Both the position numbers and the translations under genes were made by a program. From Lumbricus terrestris (Eukaryota > Annelida > Clitellata > Crassiclitellata > Lumbricidae), in contig OX457038.1 in NCBI GenBank assembly GCA_949752735.1, positions 25,036,456-25,100,455 on the forward strand: a stretch of DNA of 64,000 nucleotides, read 5' to 3'. Every line of letters begins with the position of its first letter. Position 1 is the first letter of the stretch. The notes under the pieces were generated by a model, which did not search any database, was not told the origin of the DNA, and was given only the letters and a program-made list of their open reading frames with translations. Of this stretch, positions 1 to 13,600 are shown in pieces.

Positions 1-604
1 TTTGGCATATTTTCAGCTTGTTACAATTTTTTTTGAGGTATTGCCACCCAACGATCCTATTAATCGGGCAACGCATCTCCTCCAATCATCCCTGTTTGCA
101 ACTAATACATAGGCCTAATAAAAATAGATTTTATTTTCTTCTTTTCGCTAGAGTGAGCCGCAATTCGCCTTCTGAGACTGTTGCGTCTGAGTTGGTAGAC
201 TAAAGATTCATCCGCAGAACTTGTAGCAGTTATAGGATTAAAATAGGCGTGTAGGCCTATTAGTTGCCTAAATGCAAAAGTAAGGTGGATAGGCCTATAG
301 GCCTAGGTTTTTATAAATAAACACCGGAGGGAAGTTTCCCCAGGAATGACATTTACAAGTGTAAACGTACCAATTCCCACCACCCCAGGGCATGTAGGCC
401 TACCCTACCCAGAAAAATTAGAAGAATTTGACAGCGAAACAATGATGCACAATTTTTGTTAAAAAATCGGCTAATTGTGTCCTGGTCAGCAATTCAGGAC
501 CGTCTTGGACCAGAGGGATAAGTTGATTCCAGTGCTGCAAATTATAAGCTCTTATAGCCTACTCGATCAGGTCTGCAGTTATAGGTTATTCCCCAATAGG
601 CCTA
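1..604. other. Noncoding flank rich in TAGGCCTA motifs
   Basis: No exon or conserved protein is visible. The stretch is AT-rich and contains several copies of AGGCCTA or TAGGCCTA, a motif that recurs across the window. The short ORFs here have no recognisable similarity. Confidence 0.5.
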
Positions 605-999
605 CAGTGGCGGCGATACGCCAGAGCATGGTATGGCAAATGCCCTGGTAAAAAGCCTTTGCCCTGGTCGTTGCCCTGCCATAAATTTTACCCTGCCAGA
701 ATTTGTTCGGGCATATTATTTCTTACTATTCACGTCCGTCCGTCCGCTCTCTGGAAGGGCAAAAGTTCTTGCAGGGCAAAAGTTACGGGAGAGAAAATTT
801 TCGGGAGTGCAAAAATTTTGACAGAGCAAAATTCTGACAGCGCGCAACATTTTGGCGGGGAAAAAGTTATGGGAGGCAAAAATTCTGGCTGGGCAAAAAT
901 TCTGGTAGAACAAAAGTTCTGGAAGATAACAATTCTGTGCCTGTTTACCCGGGCATTTGCTCTGCCTTGCATGCTCTGGCGTACGTATCGCCGCCACTG
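605..999. mobile_element. MITE with CAGTGGCGGCGATACG termini and a 15-bp internal period
   Basis: The ends are inverted repeats: CAGTGGCGGCGATACGCCAG at 605 is mirrored by a slightly longer version ending at 999 (one 4-base insertion). The CAG...CTG termini suit a hAT-type nonautonomous element. No clean 8-bp target duplication is seen, although CCCAAT lies on both sides. The interior repeats a roughly 15-bp word of the type GGGCAAAARTTCTGG. It therefore leaves both strands partly open and yields a false repetitive peptide (NFCPAR-like) on the minus strand. I do not regard this as a gene. Confidence 0.65.
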
Positions 1000-1084
1000 C
1001 CCAATCTTAATTATTAGACTAACATCAAACTTGGCTATAGAGGCCTATACTAATTGAACAGACAGACTACAATAAATGGCGCTA

Positions 1085-1195
1085 ATAGCAGCCTACAAAG
1101 CATGTCCGCCCAACGGGGGCTCGAACTCGTTACATCTCGCTCTCTACGCCAGATTCAGTATCATCCATTAACCTACTCTACCGCCCCCGCCCCCC
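1085..1195 (-). repeat. tRNA-headed SINE fragment
   Basis: On the minus strand a pol III B-box-like word (GAGTTCGAGCC) lies downstream of an A-box-like GCGGTAGAGTAGG. The intervening sequence does not fold as a tRNA cloverleaf, so this is more likely a tRNA-derived SINE head than a tRNA gene. Confidence 0.5.
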
Positions 1196-1254
1196 ACATA
1201 GATTGATGTCTTCTGTTATTTGCTTTCTTTTTAATTGTTTAAATGGCATAAATG

Positions 1255-1435
1255 CCAGGGCTTAAAGTGTGCCTGGACGGTCATGGACGGCGTCCATGCA
1301 CTTGTTTTAAAATCTGAACGCCGTCCAGCCACTTATTGGCGAGCACAGACTGGAAAGGTAAGGGGCGTCCAGGCACTTCTTTTGGGGAGGTAAGGGGCGT
1401 CCAGGCACTTATTTTTCCACACTTTGGGCACTGAT
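1255..1435. repeat. Short inverted and direct repeats around GGCGTCCAGGCACTT
   Basis: The word GGGGCGTCCAGGCACTT occurs twice, about 38 bp apart. An inverted relative (GTGCCTGGACGG) lies at the left edge. This looks like a small degraded element; no family is assigned. Confidence 0.45.
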
Positions 1436-1549
1436 AAATGCTATACGCTGTAACCGGTTGCCGTCTGCCAACTGGATTGTTTCAATAAAGAAATTGTTAT
1501 TATGAGGTTTATGAGATGAAACCAATGATGCCATTCATCGCCAATGTTT

Positions 1550-1799
1550 AAGTCAGAGCAGACTCAGCAGAGTAGGGAACCAGATGCGGTCGGCGGCGTC
1601 CGTTGGCTGCATCGGATGGGTGCGTCGTGTGCCGACTCGTTTGTGTGCGAAGTAATAAGCAGACTACGGAGGCCAGCGCTATCGGATTATAATTAAGCGA
1701 TGCTAACTGTGGAGCAAAAAGTTTACAAATAATTATAGAAAGTTACTAGCGGTTTATTTAGGAAAATTTCTCATTATCAAACTGGGTGGACGACTTTAA
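1550..1799 (+). promoter_or_regulatory. Possible SRF promoter and 5' noncoding exon
   Basis: A GC- and CpG-richer stretch at about 1575-1670 is followed by AT-rich sequence ending in a strong donor (exon...TTTAA, then GTAAGTG at 1800). The next acceptor in a sensible position on this strand is at 4242, just before the SRF start exon. A first noncoding exon ending at 1799 is therefore plausible. No TATA box or CArG box was recognised, and transcript evidence would be needed to confirm it. Confidence 0.35.
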
Positions 1800-2348
1800 G
1801 TAAGTGTTGTTTCTTTAAAATTAAAAAACTAAAGCGTGAAAGTTATGTGTAGGCCTACCCGTGCCAATTGTTACAGGTTCATGCGTTGTTTGATTATAAT
1901 AGGCCTAAACTTCACTGATGCGTACATTGGATAATTGCCTAGAAATTATAGAATGGCATATTTTGAACAGTTTGTGGATACAGCAATTGTGATAAAAGTG
2001 TATTTTGGTGTATTTTTAAATTATTATTTGCCATTACATATGGACAGGCCTAATCATGAGTTTCAACGTTGGTCGATTACTCGATTAGCCCACATTAGCC
2101 CAGGATACATCATACAAGCTGGATTGGGTTAACGATCAGAATTCTTGCTAAATAAATTAAAGTAATTTTTGCTTGAATAGAAATGGCATTGATGAAAAGA
2201 ATCTTGCGTATTCAGAACCTGGATTAATTAAATATAATTCATAATTAAACAGAAGAAATTATTATTGATGAAAAATAATTCCTGCTTCAATGATAGCTAG
2301 TTATCAATGATAACTACAGGATTTCTTGTTTAAATGGAAGTGGCATTG

Positions 2349-2535
2349 CAGGGCTGTTTTTAAGGAATTTTTAGAACTGCACAGCCCCTTCTTTCCATTC
2401 CCATTCTCCATGGTAAATTACTTACTTTTTGCTAGTTTTAACTCCACAGAACTTGTGACAGAAGTGCCTCTACAGCTGCACAAGTCCATTTAGAACTGCA
2501 CATTTTGTGTACAACTGCACGTTAAAAAAGCCCTG
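2349..2535. mobile_element. 187-bp hAT-type MITE with 8-bp target duplication
   Basis: Termini CAGGGCTGTTTTTAA and TTAAAAAAGCCCTG are inverted repeats. The flanks TGGCATTG (2341-2348 and 2536-2543) are identical 8-mers. An 8-bp duplication with CAGGG termini is the signature of hAT superfamily insertions. There is no coding capacity, so it is nonautonomous. The flanking DNA also repeats the word GGCATTGATGAAAAGAAT. Confidence 0.85.
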
Positions 2536-2543
2536 TGGCATTG

Positions 2544-4242
2544 ATGAAAAGAATTCTTGCTTGAATATAAGTTGGATGGCTGAAAAATAATAATGCTACA
2601 ATGGGTGAACAATTAAATATACTTTAACCGCTAATTGTTTATAAGTTTACATTTTTGGTAAGTTTACATTTTTGGAGAATCTAATAAATGGATTGACAAT
2701 CCATCTCTTAGATTCTGGTGATTATTTTAAAGTGCAGGTGTGAATACTAGTTAGTTGCACAGTAATATGTCGTTTACTGATGTCTGCAGGAGTCCATGCA
2801 AGTGAACTGAAATCCAATGCATGATTAATTTGCAGGATTAATTGTTTGCCAAGGCCAATTACAAGAAATTCTGTTTTTGTAGAGTCTAGACAGCACTGAA
2901 TATTAGCATAAGCCAACTAAGCCATAGCTTGGGATCTCATGTTGCCAGAAGTCTCATTTTTGAGACAATTGATTTGACTGTTCGCAGATGGTGGACTGTA
3001 CATAACATCGTTAGGCTACAATCACCAGGAATAATTACAAGACAATATTTTAGTACTTCAGAATGAACTTCAAAGAAGTCACAGTAGCCTCATTTGCCAA
3101 TGCATCATTTTTTTTAAAATTACTGTTCGTGAGTGGCAAATTGTAGCATTAGACTATAGGCTAATTATCGCCAAGAATATTTTAACAAAACGTTTTGATA
3201 CACCTAAAGGTTTTCAAGATTCCGAGCTATAGACGAGATAAAGTCTGCAATTATTTATCCATTCTTTCCTTTGTTAATTAAGTATTAGTTAGGTATTAAT
3301 ACTGACTTGCACTAAAAATAGTCTTGGAGCTAGGGTCAGGGTTGTATAAGCTGTTAGCTTTTCCTGATTCCTTTTGCACTATGTTTATTGAGGCATGTTT
3401 ATACTGTTTGTCTTGTGTGTGTGCAATAAACAAAGTTCATTCATTCATTCATTCATTCATCCATTCAATTCTGCTATGCGCAGATTGTCACACCAAGAGA
3501 CAATTTTGAACGCAGTCTTTCCTTCAGATTATTGGTCAGTTGCAAAGCTAGTTTGAGCAAATGAGCAGCAGTATTATGAAGAAGACACTGCTATTTACTT
3601 TTCTCATCTAACTAATTCAGAAGCTGTCTGGAGGTGTTTAATTGATGAGGAAAGCCTCTGCTGTAGAATATTGAGTTAATTAAGACTAGTTAGATTATTG
3701 AAATTGTTATGCAAAGACTACTTATTCAGAGAAAAAGAGTTTCAGCTTTCTGGACTTGTAAGATTTAAATTATCTTCAAGGCAAAATCCAACTGGCTTTC
3801 TCAATTGTGCTCACAGCTCAGACAACAGAAAGAGTTATTCTTCAGGGAAGGTTCTAGGTTTAGAAGAGTAAGGTGATGATGATGCTGGAGATGGGTGGTT
3901 ATTGTAATCTGGGTCCCACTGGGCAAATCCAATGAATTTGTGTGTTCCTTTTATCCTTTTATTAGCATTAATATTATTTAATGCAGTTATAGTCATTGAA
4001 GATCTACAGATTGCACTATGAAACGGGTTGTATTAATTAGTATTATATGAATTGTTAGTGTTTTGCATATAAATGTGCAGCATCGATAAGAAACTCAAGA
4101 AAGTATGTAAGTTACAAAACAGGGACAAAGACAGCAATGCCAAAACTGTGATCTGTGGGGATTTGTAACTACACTGTTAGCCATAAAACCTGTATTTCAT
4201 GACAATAGGTGAATCTTCTTTGTTTCATTTTGATTGTTTCAG
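2544..4242 (+). other. Probable first intron of SRF, no gene seen
   Basis: AT-rich sequence with an (ATTC)n microsatellite at about 3437-3470. No exon-like reading frame or family similarity was recognised. It lies between the putative noncoding exon donor (1800) and the acceptor at 4241-4242. Confidence 0.45.
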
Positions 4243-4685
4243 AATATATCCTTAGCAATACAAGAAAATTGTTGAATGATCTTGGAATGTTACTCGAGAA
4301 ATACTGCAATACATAAAGAGATTCTTATCAAAAAGATATAGCTGAGTCCAAAGTTCAAGAAAAGCTACTTTTTGTACTTCCAAGAGAAATGAACTCCTTG
4401 TCCTGTGGAGGGGCAATCAGTGTGTTTTCCAGCACAGCCATGTCCGGACTAAAGCGTCCATGTCCTGACAATTCTGACGACAGTTCAGACTCTGACAGTG
4501 AGTGTACCATTGTACCACAGGACATATTGAGTGGCGTCAGTTCAAATAATGGTACATTATTCATTGACGGCCCAAAGCCTGGTAAAAAGACAAAAGGACG
4601 AGTGAAAATTAAAATGGAGTTCATTGAAAATAAGTTGCGACGGTACACAACTTTCAGCAAACGCAAGACTGGAATTATGAAAAAG
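4243..4685 (+). CDS. SRF: SRF first coding exon
   Basis: The acceptor TTTCAG ends at 4242 and is followed by about 146 nt of 5' UTR. ATG is at 4389 and coding continues to AAG 4683-4685, then donor GTATTT. It encodes residues 1-99: the N-terminal acidic Ser/Asp segment and the DNA-contacting half of the MADS box. It ends in phase 0 after KTGIMKK, exactly where the next exon continues with AYEL. Confidence 0.93.
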
Positions 4686-7600
4686 GTATTTCATCTACTT
4701 ATTTTGATGCTTTTCTTTTGGCTATAATTATGCGCAGTAGCCGCTAAATTTAAGAGAATCATTTAAGACTTCTATCTTTGCTGATGAATGTCAATTTCTA
4801 GGACAATGAAAGGTTAATGTAGCACATTATCTTGTTTGCATCTATATGTGACCCATCTGCGCAAAACCAGTCGTAAGTCGAATTTTTCACATTTTAAGTT
4901 TAATATACCGTTTTAAAGAGAAACAAATTCTCTTTAAAATGATACCAATTTTATCGTTGTATATTGATCCGAAAGGAATTTATGGATGAATAACTACTTG
5001 CATTATGGATACTATTTAGCGACAAAAATGCATCTAAGTTGGCCTAATAATATTAATTGCAAATCATAACTTGCAAGAAATCATTCAAATAATACTCTTC
5101 AATGTTATTTTCAATCAAACTTTTTGGTTATTTGCAAAAAAATAATTATAAAATTAAAAAAAAGTTTTTGCCTGTTTTCATGAAACATAAATTTCCGACT
5201 TACGACTGGTTTTGTGCAGATGGGTCACATATGTACATTGTACACATTGTACAGTTGACACTCATCATGGGCATTATCATGATAGTTTAAAGATCTGTCA
5301 TCTTTAAGCACAAGCACAGCAGCATCCCATTCGTTCTTCAAAGTTCGATCTCAAGTATCTTGTGTGCATCCTCCTCTTTCTCTATATTCTCATCGGAATG
5401 CCCTCCACTGCATTACAGTTCTAATGCCCTTCCCTCCATTCTTCGTGGAAATTTCCATTCTGGATCGTTGTCTACACTCTCTCTTCTTAAAAGCTGTTTT
5501 CTCTTTCGGGTTCTCACACTGGCAGCACCACTGAATGCCATGGCTCTGAGCGGTGCCATTAAACATTTCATGTCCTGAATACTCTGATGACAGCAACGTA
5601 CAAGCTTACCCATTTGACTTCCAGATAGATTATGTGCATAGAAATTGGATGAATGGTGGGCTGAGTTGTTGCAGAGAGCTTTGTATTCCATGAATTGTCA
5701 CTCATCCTAGTGCTAACTGAGCTCCAGAGTATACATAGATCTTTTTATATTACAAATGCTAAATCTTCAGCATTCAGCCACATCTGTTGAAATAACACTA
5801 ACTTTTGGAATTTCACCTCTACAGGGATGTAGCTAACATTGGGCTTGGAGGGAGCTTAAGCCCCCTCCACCCAAGAAGCTGAAGCCCCAAATATGCTGAA
5901 ACCCCTCTGCTCCACTGTAGGTTCGTGTTACTGTGCTCATCATACTCTAGGCTCAAACCCCCATAATGACAAGTCTCAGTTGTGCCTCTGCAGCTGTGGA
6001 AACAAGAATTGTGTGAATCAATTGCCATTGTAAAAAATTCTACTGAGTGATGTTATCATTCAAACTGCGATGTTGATGTATGTGTGGTTGAGTCAAGGGC
6101 TAGAAGATAGAGTTTATAATGGAATCAGACTGCAGAATAGAATGAATCTTCTTCAAACAACTGCTGCTGGGTCACTGTGGCCTATAGATGAAGCAATGTG
6201 ACACAAGCATTAAATGTCCCATTATTTGTGTGTTGGGTGTTTGTCACAATGCATGTGGGGAAGTAGTCGTCTGGTTGTCACATGTATGCCTTCATCATAT
6301 TTTATATGTTCTCGAATCGACTATTGCAATTCTCTTCTCATTGGTCTTCCTAAAGTTCGTCTTTCACCGATTCAGTCAGTTCTCAACTCAGCTGCTAGAT
6401 TGATTGCCCGCCTTCCCAAGTACTCTCACATCTCTACCTTTATGTTTGATGAACTTCATTGGCTTCCTCTATGTGCTCGCGCACAGTTCAAGATCCTCAC
6501 TCTGATCCTAAAGTCTCAACGGGGTCTTGCCCCAAAATATCTGACTAATGTTTTACTTCATCCTCACTCAGCTTCCTCCCATCGTCCGCTTCGCTCATCC
6601 AACAGACTTGACTTATTGGTTCCTCGGTCTAGAACTGCTATGGCTCAGTCTCGATCTTTTGTCTCAATTGGTCCTTCTCTGTGGATTGCTCTTTCTCCTT
6701 CTGTTCGCTCTACACTTCTGTCTGTCAGTCTCTCCTCTGCTGTCTTTTCTCAAAACCTGCTTCTTCTTGCGGGGCCTTGCGCACTGGGAGCGCCTCTGAA
6801 TGGTTCACCCTACTAGAGGCGCTTTATATATTTATGTTTAAATCAGGGTGGAGATGATTTAAATCGGTTGATTTAAATCATTGATTTAAATCACGATTTA
6901 AATCGGTGATAAAAATCACGATTTAAATCGAATAGTGAAAATAAATTTCAATCAATGCTTTTGTGCCACACAACTTGCAGGTTTGTTTCCTTTCACTTAG
7001 GGGGGATGGTTCAGTATGTCCTCGTCATTTCCCCTGGGCAACAGGACCTGGTCCTGGCCAAATCTGAACCAGGGAAGAGGGAGAGACCTGATCAGTCGCC
7101 TTTCACACCAACTGATCAGGAAACTCAAATATGGAAAGCTCTACTTACAACACTCGGGTTAGAGTCCCGATCATTTATGATGTCGGATTACTGCTTGGAT
7201 CTGGCATTACAGGTGCTTGGTAAAGTTTGGAGCTCGAAGGAAATAGGAAAAGCCACAAAAGTTCAGATGTATGAGACATTGGTGCCGAGTGCATTGCTGT
7301 ACAACTGGGAGACTTGGACACTGAGGGAAGCACAGAAGCAGCGGCTGAGGGTGTTTGAAATGGCGTGCCTAAGAAAGATAGAAGGTGTCACAAGAAGGGA
7401 TAGAATAAGGAAATTACAGAGATATACAACAGACTGAATATTCGGCATGATATAATACACAAAATCCAGAGCAAACGGCTACGCTACTTTGGCCATGTAA
7501 CCAGAATGCGGGACGAGAGATATCCAAAGATTGCTGTCAACGGATATGTGCATGGAAAAAGAAAAAAGGGAAGACCAAAGAAGAGATGGTTCGACATGAT

Positions 7601-10600
7601 ACGAGAGGACTGTCTATATATGGGTTGGTCCATACAAGAGGCTACACACAAAGTCCAAGAAAGAGAGAAGTGGAGATTTTCCATAGCTGGGCGGCTGTCA
7701 CGTGCGAAAGCATCGTCAAAGCCATAAGTCATAAGTCATATATACCACTTCAAAGGTGGTTAATTTGTATTGTATAACTGCAAAACTAAAGAAGGTATTA
7801 ATTGTTACCGAATACCAAATATCAGTTACAATAATGCATAGTGACTTGATACCCACATGGAGGCAGTAAATCCAAACTTAGAACTAGTAGAAAGAAATCG
7901 GATTTAAATGTTAAAAATCGGAATTTTTATTTTTAGTTAAAAAATCATGATTTTTATCCACCCTGTATTGTATAGCTGTAGAATTAAAGGTAATAACTGT
8001 TACCTAATGAAGCATATGACTTGATACCAAAAAAGGCACTACATACAAAATACGAACTATAAGAAAGAAATCCGATATAAATCAAAAAAATCGATTTAAA
8101 TCAAAAAATCCGATTTAAATCAAAAAAATCCGATTTCTTGATTTTTATTAAAAAAATCACGATTTTTATCCACCCTGGTTTAAATACAATACAATACAAA
8201 GGCAGAGCAACCACCAATGACCTAGTTGGTGATCCTGATGTTATTATTTTCTTAATACTTCTTTATCGCCAGGCATACGAACTGTCGACGTTGACAGGCA
8301 CACAAGTAATGCTGCTAGTGGCCAGTGAGACTGGACATGTGTACACGTTTGCGACACGTAAACTGCAGCCGATGATCACCAGTGAGAGTGGCAAGGCTCT
8401 CATACAGACTTGCCTCAATTCTCCAGACAGTCCACTCGATGTTGGCAAGGTTTCAAATGACCAGAGAATGAATCCGACCGGATATGAGGAGACGGATCTT
8501 AGCTATGCAGTTTCCGATGATGAGACCACCTGCCAGCCAGCATCTTCTTCTTCTCCATACAAGGTATCCAACTTATTATTTAATAATTAGGATTTTTTCT
8601 GTTAACGAAAGTTAAAGGCAAATATGGGGATCTGAAACAAGTTTCAAATGAGGTGTGAGTTTGAATGTCTGTACAGCTTGAAAAGCAGGTCAACAGTTTA
8701 AATGCATGTATTTGAACTTTGTGTTAATCTTTGTGCCTGAATCGGACAGATTAAAAGTTGGGAGTTACATGAGATACATTGCATAGCAAAGGTTTAGGTG
8801 GTTCAAAATATGTTTAGTCTTTGTTGAATCACTGCACATTAATCTGGAACACACCTACATGTAATAGCTCAGGTTTTCTAGATTCCTCTTTAAAACAGTG
8901 CTATCATCTAAACCATTCAAGTCTATAACTCTTGCACTGAAGGATGTCTGCCCTTTATGTTCTTTTCAGCTTCTTAAGTTATTAATAAAATTATCTGTGT
9001 CCAGGAATTGCCTTGTTTCGAGCTAATTCAAAGAACCCCTCCCACTCTAGTGATTCCTTTCCAATTATAAACTTTATAGGCTTCAATTAGATCTCTCTCC
9101 CAGTCCCACTGTTTGTAGTGAACACCTTTTCAAGCTTTCTCTGTAAAACCTGCTGGCATTATTTGTGATGACAATCACTTTAGCTGCAGTATAATAGGTA
9201 CAGAAAGGCAAGAGAAGAACTAAATTTTCTTGAGTGGCCTAGAGTTTGACTATCATGATTATTTATACATACTTACGTATATATGCTTAAGATACATATT
9301 CATGCTGATGTATGTGTATTGTGTATATTATCTACTTGTGTGAACACTTGGATATATGTCAGCAACATCAGCAGCAGGAAATATGATTTGTGAAAGGTAG
9401 CGTTGGTAACATCAGTGCTGGGTTCGGCAGGAGGCAATGCCAAGTAGAATTAATGACCACATATGGTTTATGTGTAAGGCTTGAGGGCTTAAGCTGGCAG
9501 TTGCTATGGTGATACCACTATGGCCCGTTGCTTTATATAGGCTGAGGCTGGATGCTTTCTCTGAAGGAAATCAAAAGATCATCTGTTTATCTTTACTGAT
9601 TTCTTAAGAAGAGACAGGAATACTGTCAGTCAGGCAGGATGAGCTGCTGTAGGGGTGAGACAAAGGCAGATGCGGAGGGGTGGGGTGGGGGTAGAGCAGA
9701 GGCAGAGGAAGCAGGGAGAGCGGATGACTCAAGGCCATCAAGTAGATCAGAGAGAAACAAATGGAGGCAGATAAAGGAACGAGTAGACAGACTGAGACAA
9801 GGACGACATCAGTCAAGACAAGTCTGATAATCGAATGGAGGAGTGGAGAAGGAAAAAAGCTGCCACAGATAGTGGATTATTTTAGGAAAAAGAGAGATTG
9901 CTTGAAAGGAGTGTTAGAGTGGAATGGTCAATGCTGAAGAAGGTTCTTGCCATTTGTGTCTCATTAGTTGACAGGGTCATCGAGCTACAGAAACTGATAG
10001 GACAGTAGAAGCTGGCAACTCCAGCCTACTGTTGCTTATAATAGGTCTGATGTTTGCTCCACTTTTTTCTATTGAAATACTGGTATTGCTGTTAACGTTT
10101 ATTCTGTAAATAATCCAAGTGTATTCAGTAATTCACTGTTAAATACTACATGTATGTTTAAATAATGTATCTGTATGCAGTGTTTAACGGATGTCGGCTT
10201 GTTTAGTCCTTTAACTCCAGAACCTTGCCTGAGGCACTGATTAGTGATCATGTTGTCTTACCTTTGACTGTAGTTTCCATGGTATGGCTGTGTTTTGCTT
10301 TACACTTCACATTCCATCATGTCGAATATTTGTTTGAAGTCTATCATTGTGTTCATACTTTTTCAAACTTGTGCAAGAAAGTTCATCGCGTATCATAAAC
10401 AAAGACAAACAGACGAAAGTGGGAGTGCGACAAAGATGCATCTATGACCACAATTGACCTTAGAAACTAATCTTCAGTCAATTCAATCAATCAATTCGTT
10501 TATTGAACCTACAGAAATGCATTTGCAGTTAAGCAGAACAGTAATAGAACAAGTAAAACAAAGAAACAATTAAAACAGCAGATTTAGATGAGTTTAAGTG

Positions 10601-13600
10601 GGAACAAAGGGCACACCTGAAGGGACAGGTCCCTGCTAGTAGGGACCCATTAGGAGTAAAACAATGACGAGACAGGACTTAAATGGATAGCTGGTGAAAA
10701 TTCCTCTTTTTGCTGATGACATAGTCCTTTTTCACTAGAGTCGAGATGGAACTACATGATATTGTTAGACAGATACATGTAGCAAGTAGAAGCTCTTTCA
10801 GCCTGCTGATTAATGCACAGAGGTAACTAAAACAAGGCTTTGCACACTGGAACAGATCAGCCCAACAGAAGCACTTTATAAATGCTTGACAATAAAGTGC
10901 ACTGAGAAATAAAACAATGTGACTTTGCATGTTCTCAAGATCTCTTATTGTGTTTTAATGTCTTTGTTTGAAGCTAAATTTTTCTTCTTTTTTACCGTTA
11001 TTGCCTTGCTCATAAGTTTTGTTGAAAAATATGCATTTCACTGTATGTGCTGTTTTTATTTCAAGTCAACATTGTGAAAAATTTTCTGTTGTGGTAGTTT
11101 GGCAGGTTAATTACTGGTCTTCTGGTATGAAATTATTTGTCTAGTTCCAGAATATTAGTGCTCACCCTTTTATTATGTATAGATTTCCAGAGCAAGGTCC
11201 AAGTAGCTCCTTGGTTGCATGCAATGAACTCATTAACTTTTATAGGCAAAGGGATGAGTGTTCTGATTATGTCATCTTTAGTCCATCAGCCATTGAGCTT
11301 TGGATTAGGTATGTGGTAGTTTTTTTGTTGCTTTCAATTCCATAAGTTTAACATTTAAGTTTGATCTTCTGTATTTTTTATTATTATTTCTGAATGCTTT
11401 GGGCCCACTATCTATTTTAGGGAGCTTGTGGGATTGCTGCATTCATGGGTCCTTGGTTAATGATGCTATTGATGTTTATCATCAATTTCAGTGCAAATAC
11501 ATATCAGAATAATATTATTTCTGAATGATTTGTGCTCACTATCTATTTTAGGCAGCTTGTGGGATTGTTGCGTTTATGGTCCTTGGTTAATGATTCTATT
11601 GATGTTTATCATCAATTTCAGTGCAAATACATATCAGAATCTTTATTAGTAAAATATTTATTCAGGAATTTATAGTGCCCCTTCAGAGGGACTATTATTC
11701 AGAGGTGCTTGAGGTAATAGTTTTGATGATAAATTGTGAGAGTTTCTTTTTACTTAGGTAGCACTTGTGTTTGCGTGTGTGTGTGCACGCTTTCTTTCAC
11801 AGGGAGTAATGTATAGGCTTTGCATGAACTTAATTTGAACAGCTATCTTCTTGGACTTGGAAATGCTGGATTTAAAGTTGCATGAGTAGGTAATCCACTG
11901 TGTGAGGTGGCATCTGTTACTGATGAATGGACGTTACAGGTAGTATGATGGATCTTTAAATGCAGAAGATTCAACCATCACCTCAACATCTGTCATTCGT
12001 GTTCATAACCATTATTCTGTATCAGTGTTTCCACAGATTTGTGAACATAATTTACCTTCAACTGGTTTATATAAAGTCACAAAATTTAGGCTTTTGTGAG
12101 ATGTGGCTTAAAGCAAGTCTCTTTGAAGGTAGATGATGGAAATATTCAGAGAGACATGCATATGATACATGCATGCATACAATAGTAGCATGCATAAGAT
12201 ACATGCATGCATAAGATACATGCATGCATACGATACATGCATGCATACGAACATGTAAGAATAATATCACTGAGAAATTAGTTAAGGTTATGCTATGTTC
12301 ATAAAGACTTCTCAGTAGGTATGCCGCATATCTAGAATGCTCTTCCGCCCTCCGTTCGCGGCAGTAATGCTTCATGTGACTATACATTTTTTCTCTTTGC
12401 TGACATACTTTTTCAGCTGTTTGATGGTCACATGTGGAGTGTTTCTGATAGGCTCTTTAGTCGGTTTATAATACTATGCTACATTGCATTGCATTGCATC
12501 ACATCATGTATTGAATAATATGTGAACCGGTTAAGTAGAAACTAATATCAGAAGCTGAAGTCGCCATTGCTTGTTTAATCAAGTCTTTGTATCAGATTGC
12601 TGTTTGTTAGAATGATGGTGTGTGCAATTAAATTGAATGTGAGAAGCTAACAGTAGAAATAAAAACTACACTCATTGTGGTAGTTTCTTAGGTATTTAAA
12701 TATGTACAAATAGAGTATGGAATGAAAGTAAGTAATTTGTGCAAACAGGACATGCGCTGTTTAGACTTTAGAGCAACCAATGCTAACATAATAAATAATG
12801 TGTGAGTGTTCGATGCTGTAATCTGGCCAGCAGCAGAGTTTCTTTCCTAGTTTTATCAAATATAATTAGCTGCTTGCAGGGGAGGTTAATGTCATGGAAT
12901 AGCGGCTACAAGTCAAGATATGCACTGGGATATGGCGTATTCATCAGGTTCCTATCATAAGGAGTCTTTTGACAGCGGCAGGGAAAGAAGGCTCTGCTCT
13001 ATACTTGGAAGGCTTCTATTTACAGACATTGGCCTTTTAGGTGAGCTGAAGCCAGATAGAGCAGGCGGGCGGCCGCTCCCTCCTGCCGAGCAGAGCAGCT
13101 ATCTGATCAGGTTGGCACGACCCAGTAGCAGCAGCAGCAGCAGCAGCAGCAGCAGGGCCAGCTACTCGGCTCCTACGTTAGCTGCTGGAGTAGATGCATT
13201 GGTTAACTCACCAATAATGGTACCAACCTATGTTTGCCACAGCAGCTGTCTGGTGTTACTTCCTTTGCAGCCTAATGATGTTTTGGCTACAGAGGTTGGC
13301 AGCAAGATTCCTCCCTTGCCAGGACCCTAGAAATGGAATTTCAGATAATTTTGTCTAGAACTAGCGTTTGAAGTTATCTGAGCACATATTATGCAATGCT
13401 GATTAATGTCACAAAAAGCTTTACCCTTATTATAAAGATTCCGTAATTCAAAATTTTATATAATCACATTTAGTGATTTTCGTTAATTAATATAATGTAG
13501 ACAGACGTCTAAGTGGCTTGAAAGTTAATAACCCCTCACCACAAATTCTTGTCAAGCTATTCTTGTTAATATAGCCTCATTTAAGGCCTACTTGCATTGT

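Noticed and set aside
716..997. Minus-strand ORF with repeated NFCPAR-like peptides, at first sight a repeat protein
   Set aside because: The frame is a by-product of a 15-bp repeat inside a MITE with matching inverted ends; the plus strand is open for the same reason.
12920..13330. 136-codon ORF with poly-Ser as an SRF exon or separate gene
   Set aside because: No recognised domain, no matching splice phase and a simple (CAG)n run; kept only as a doubtful open frame.
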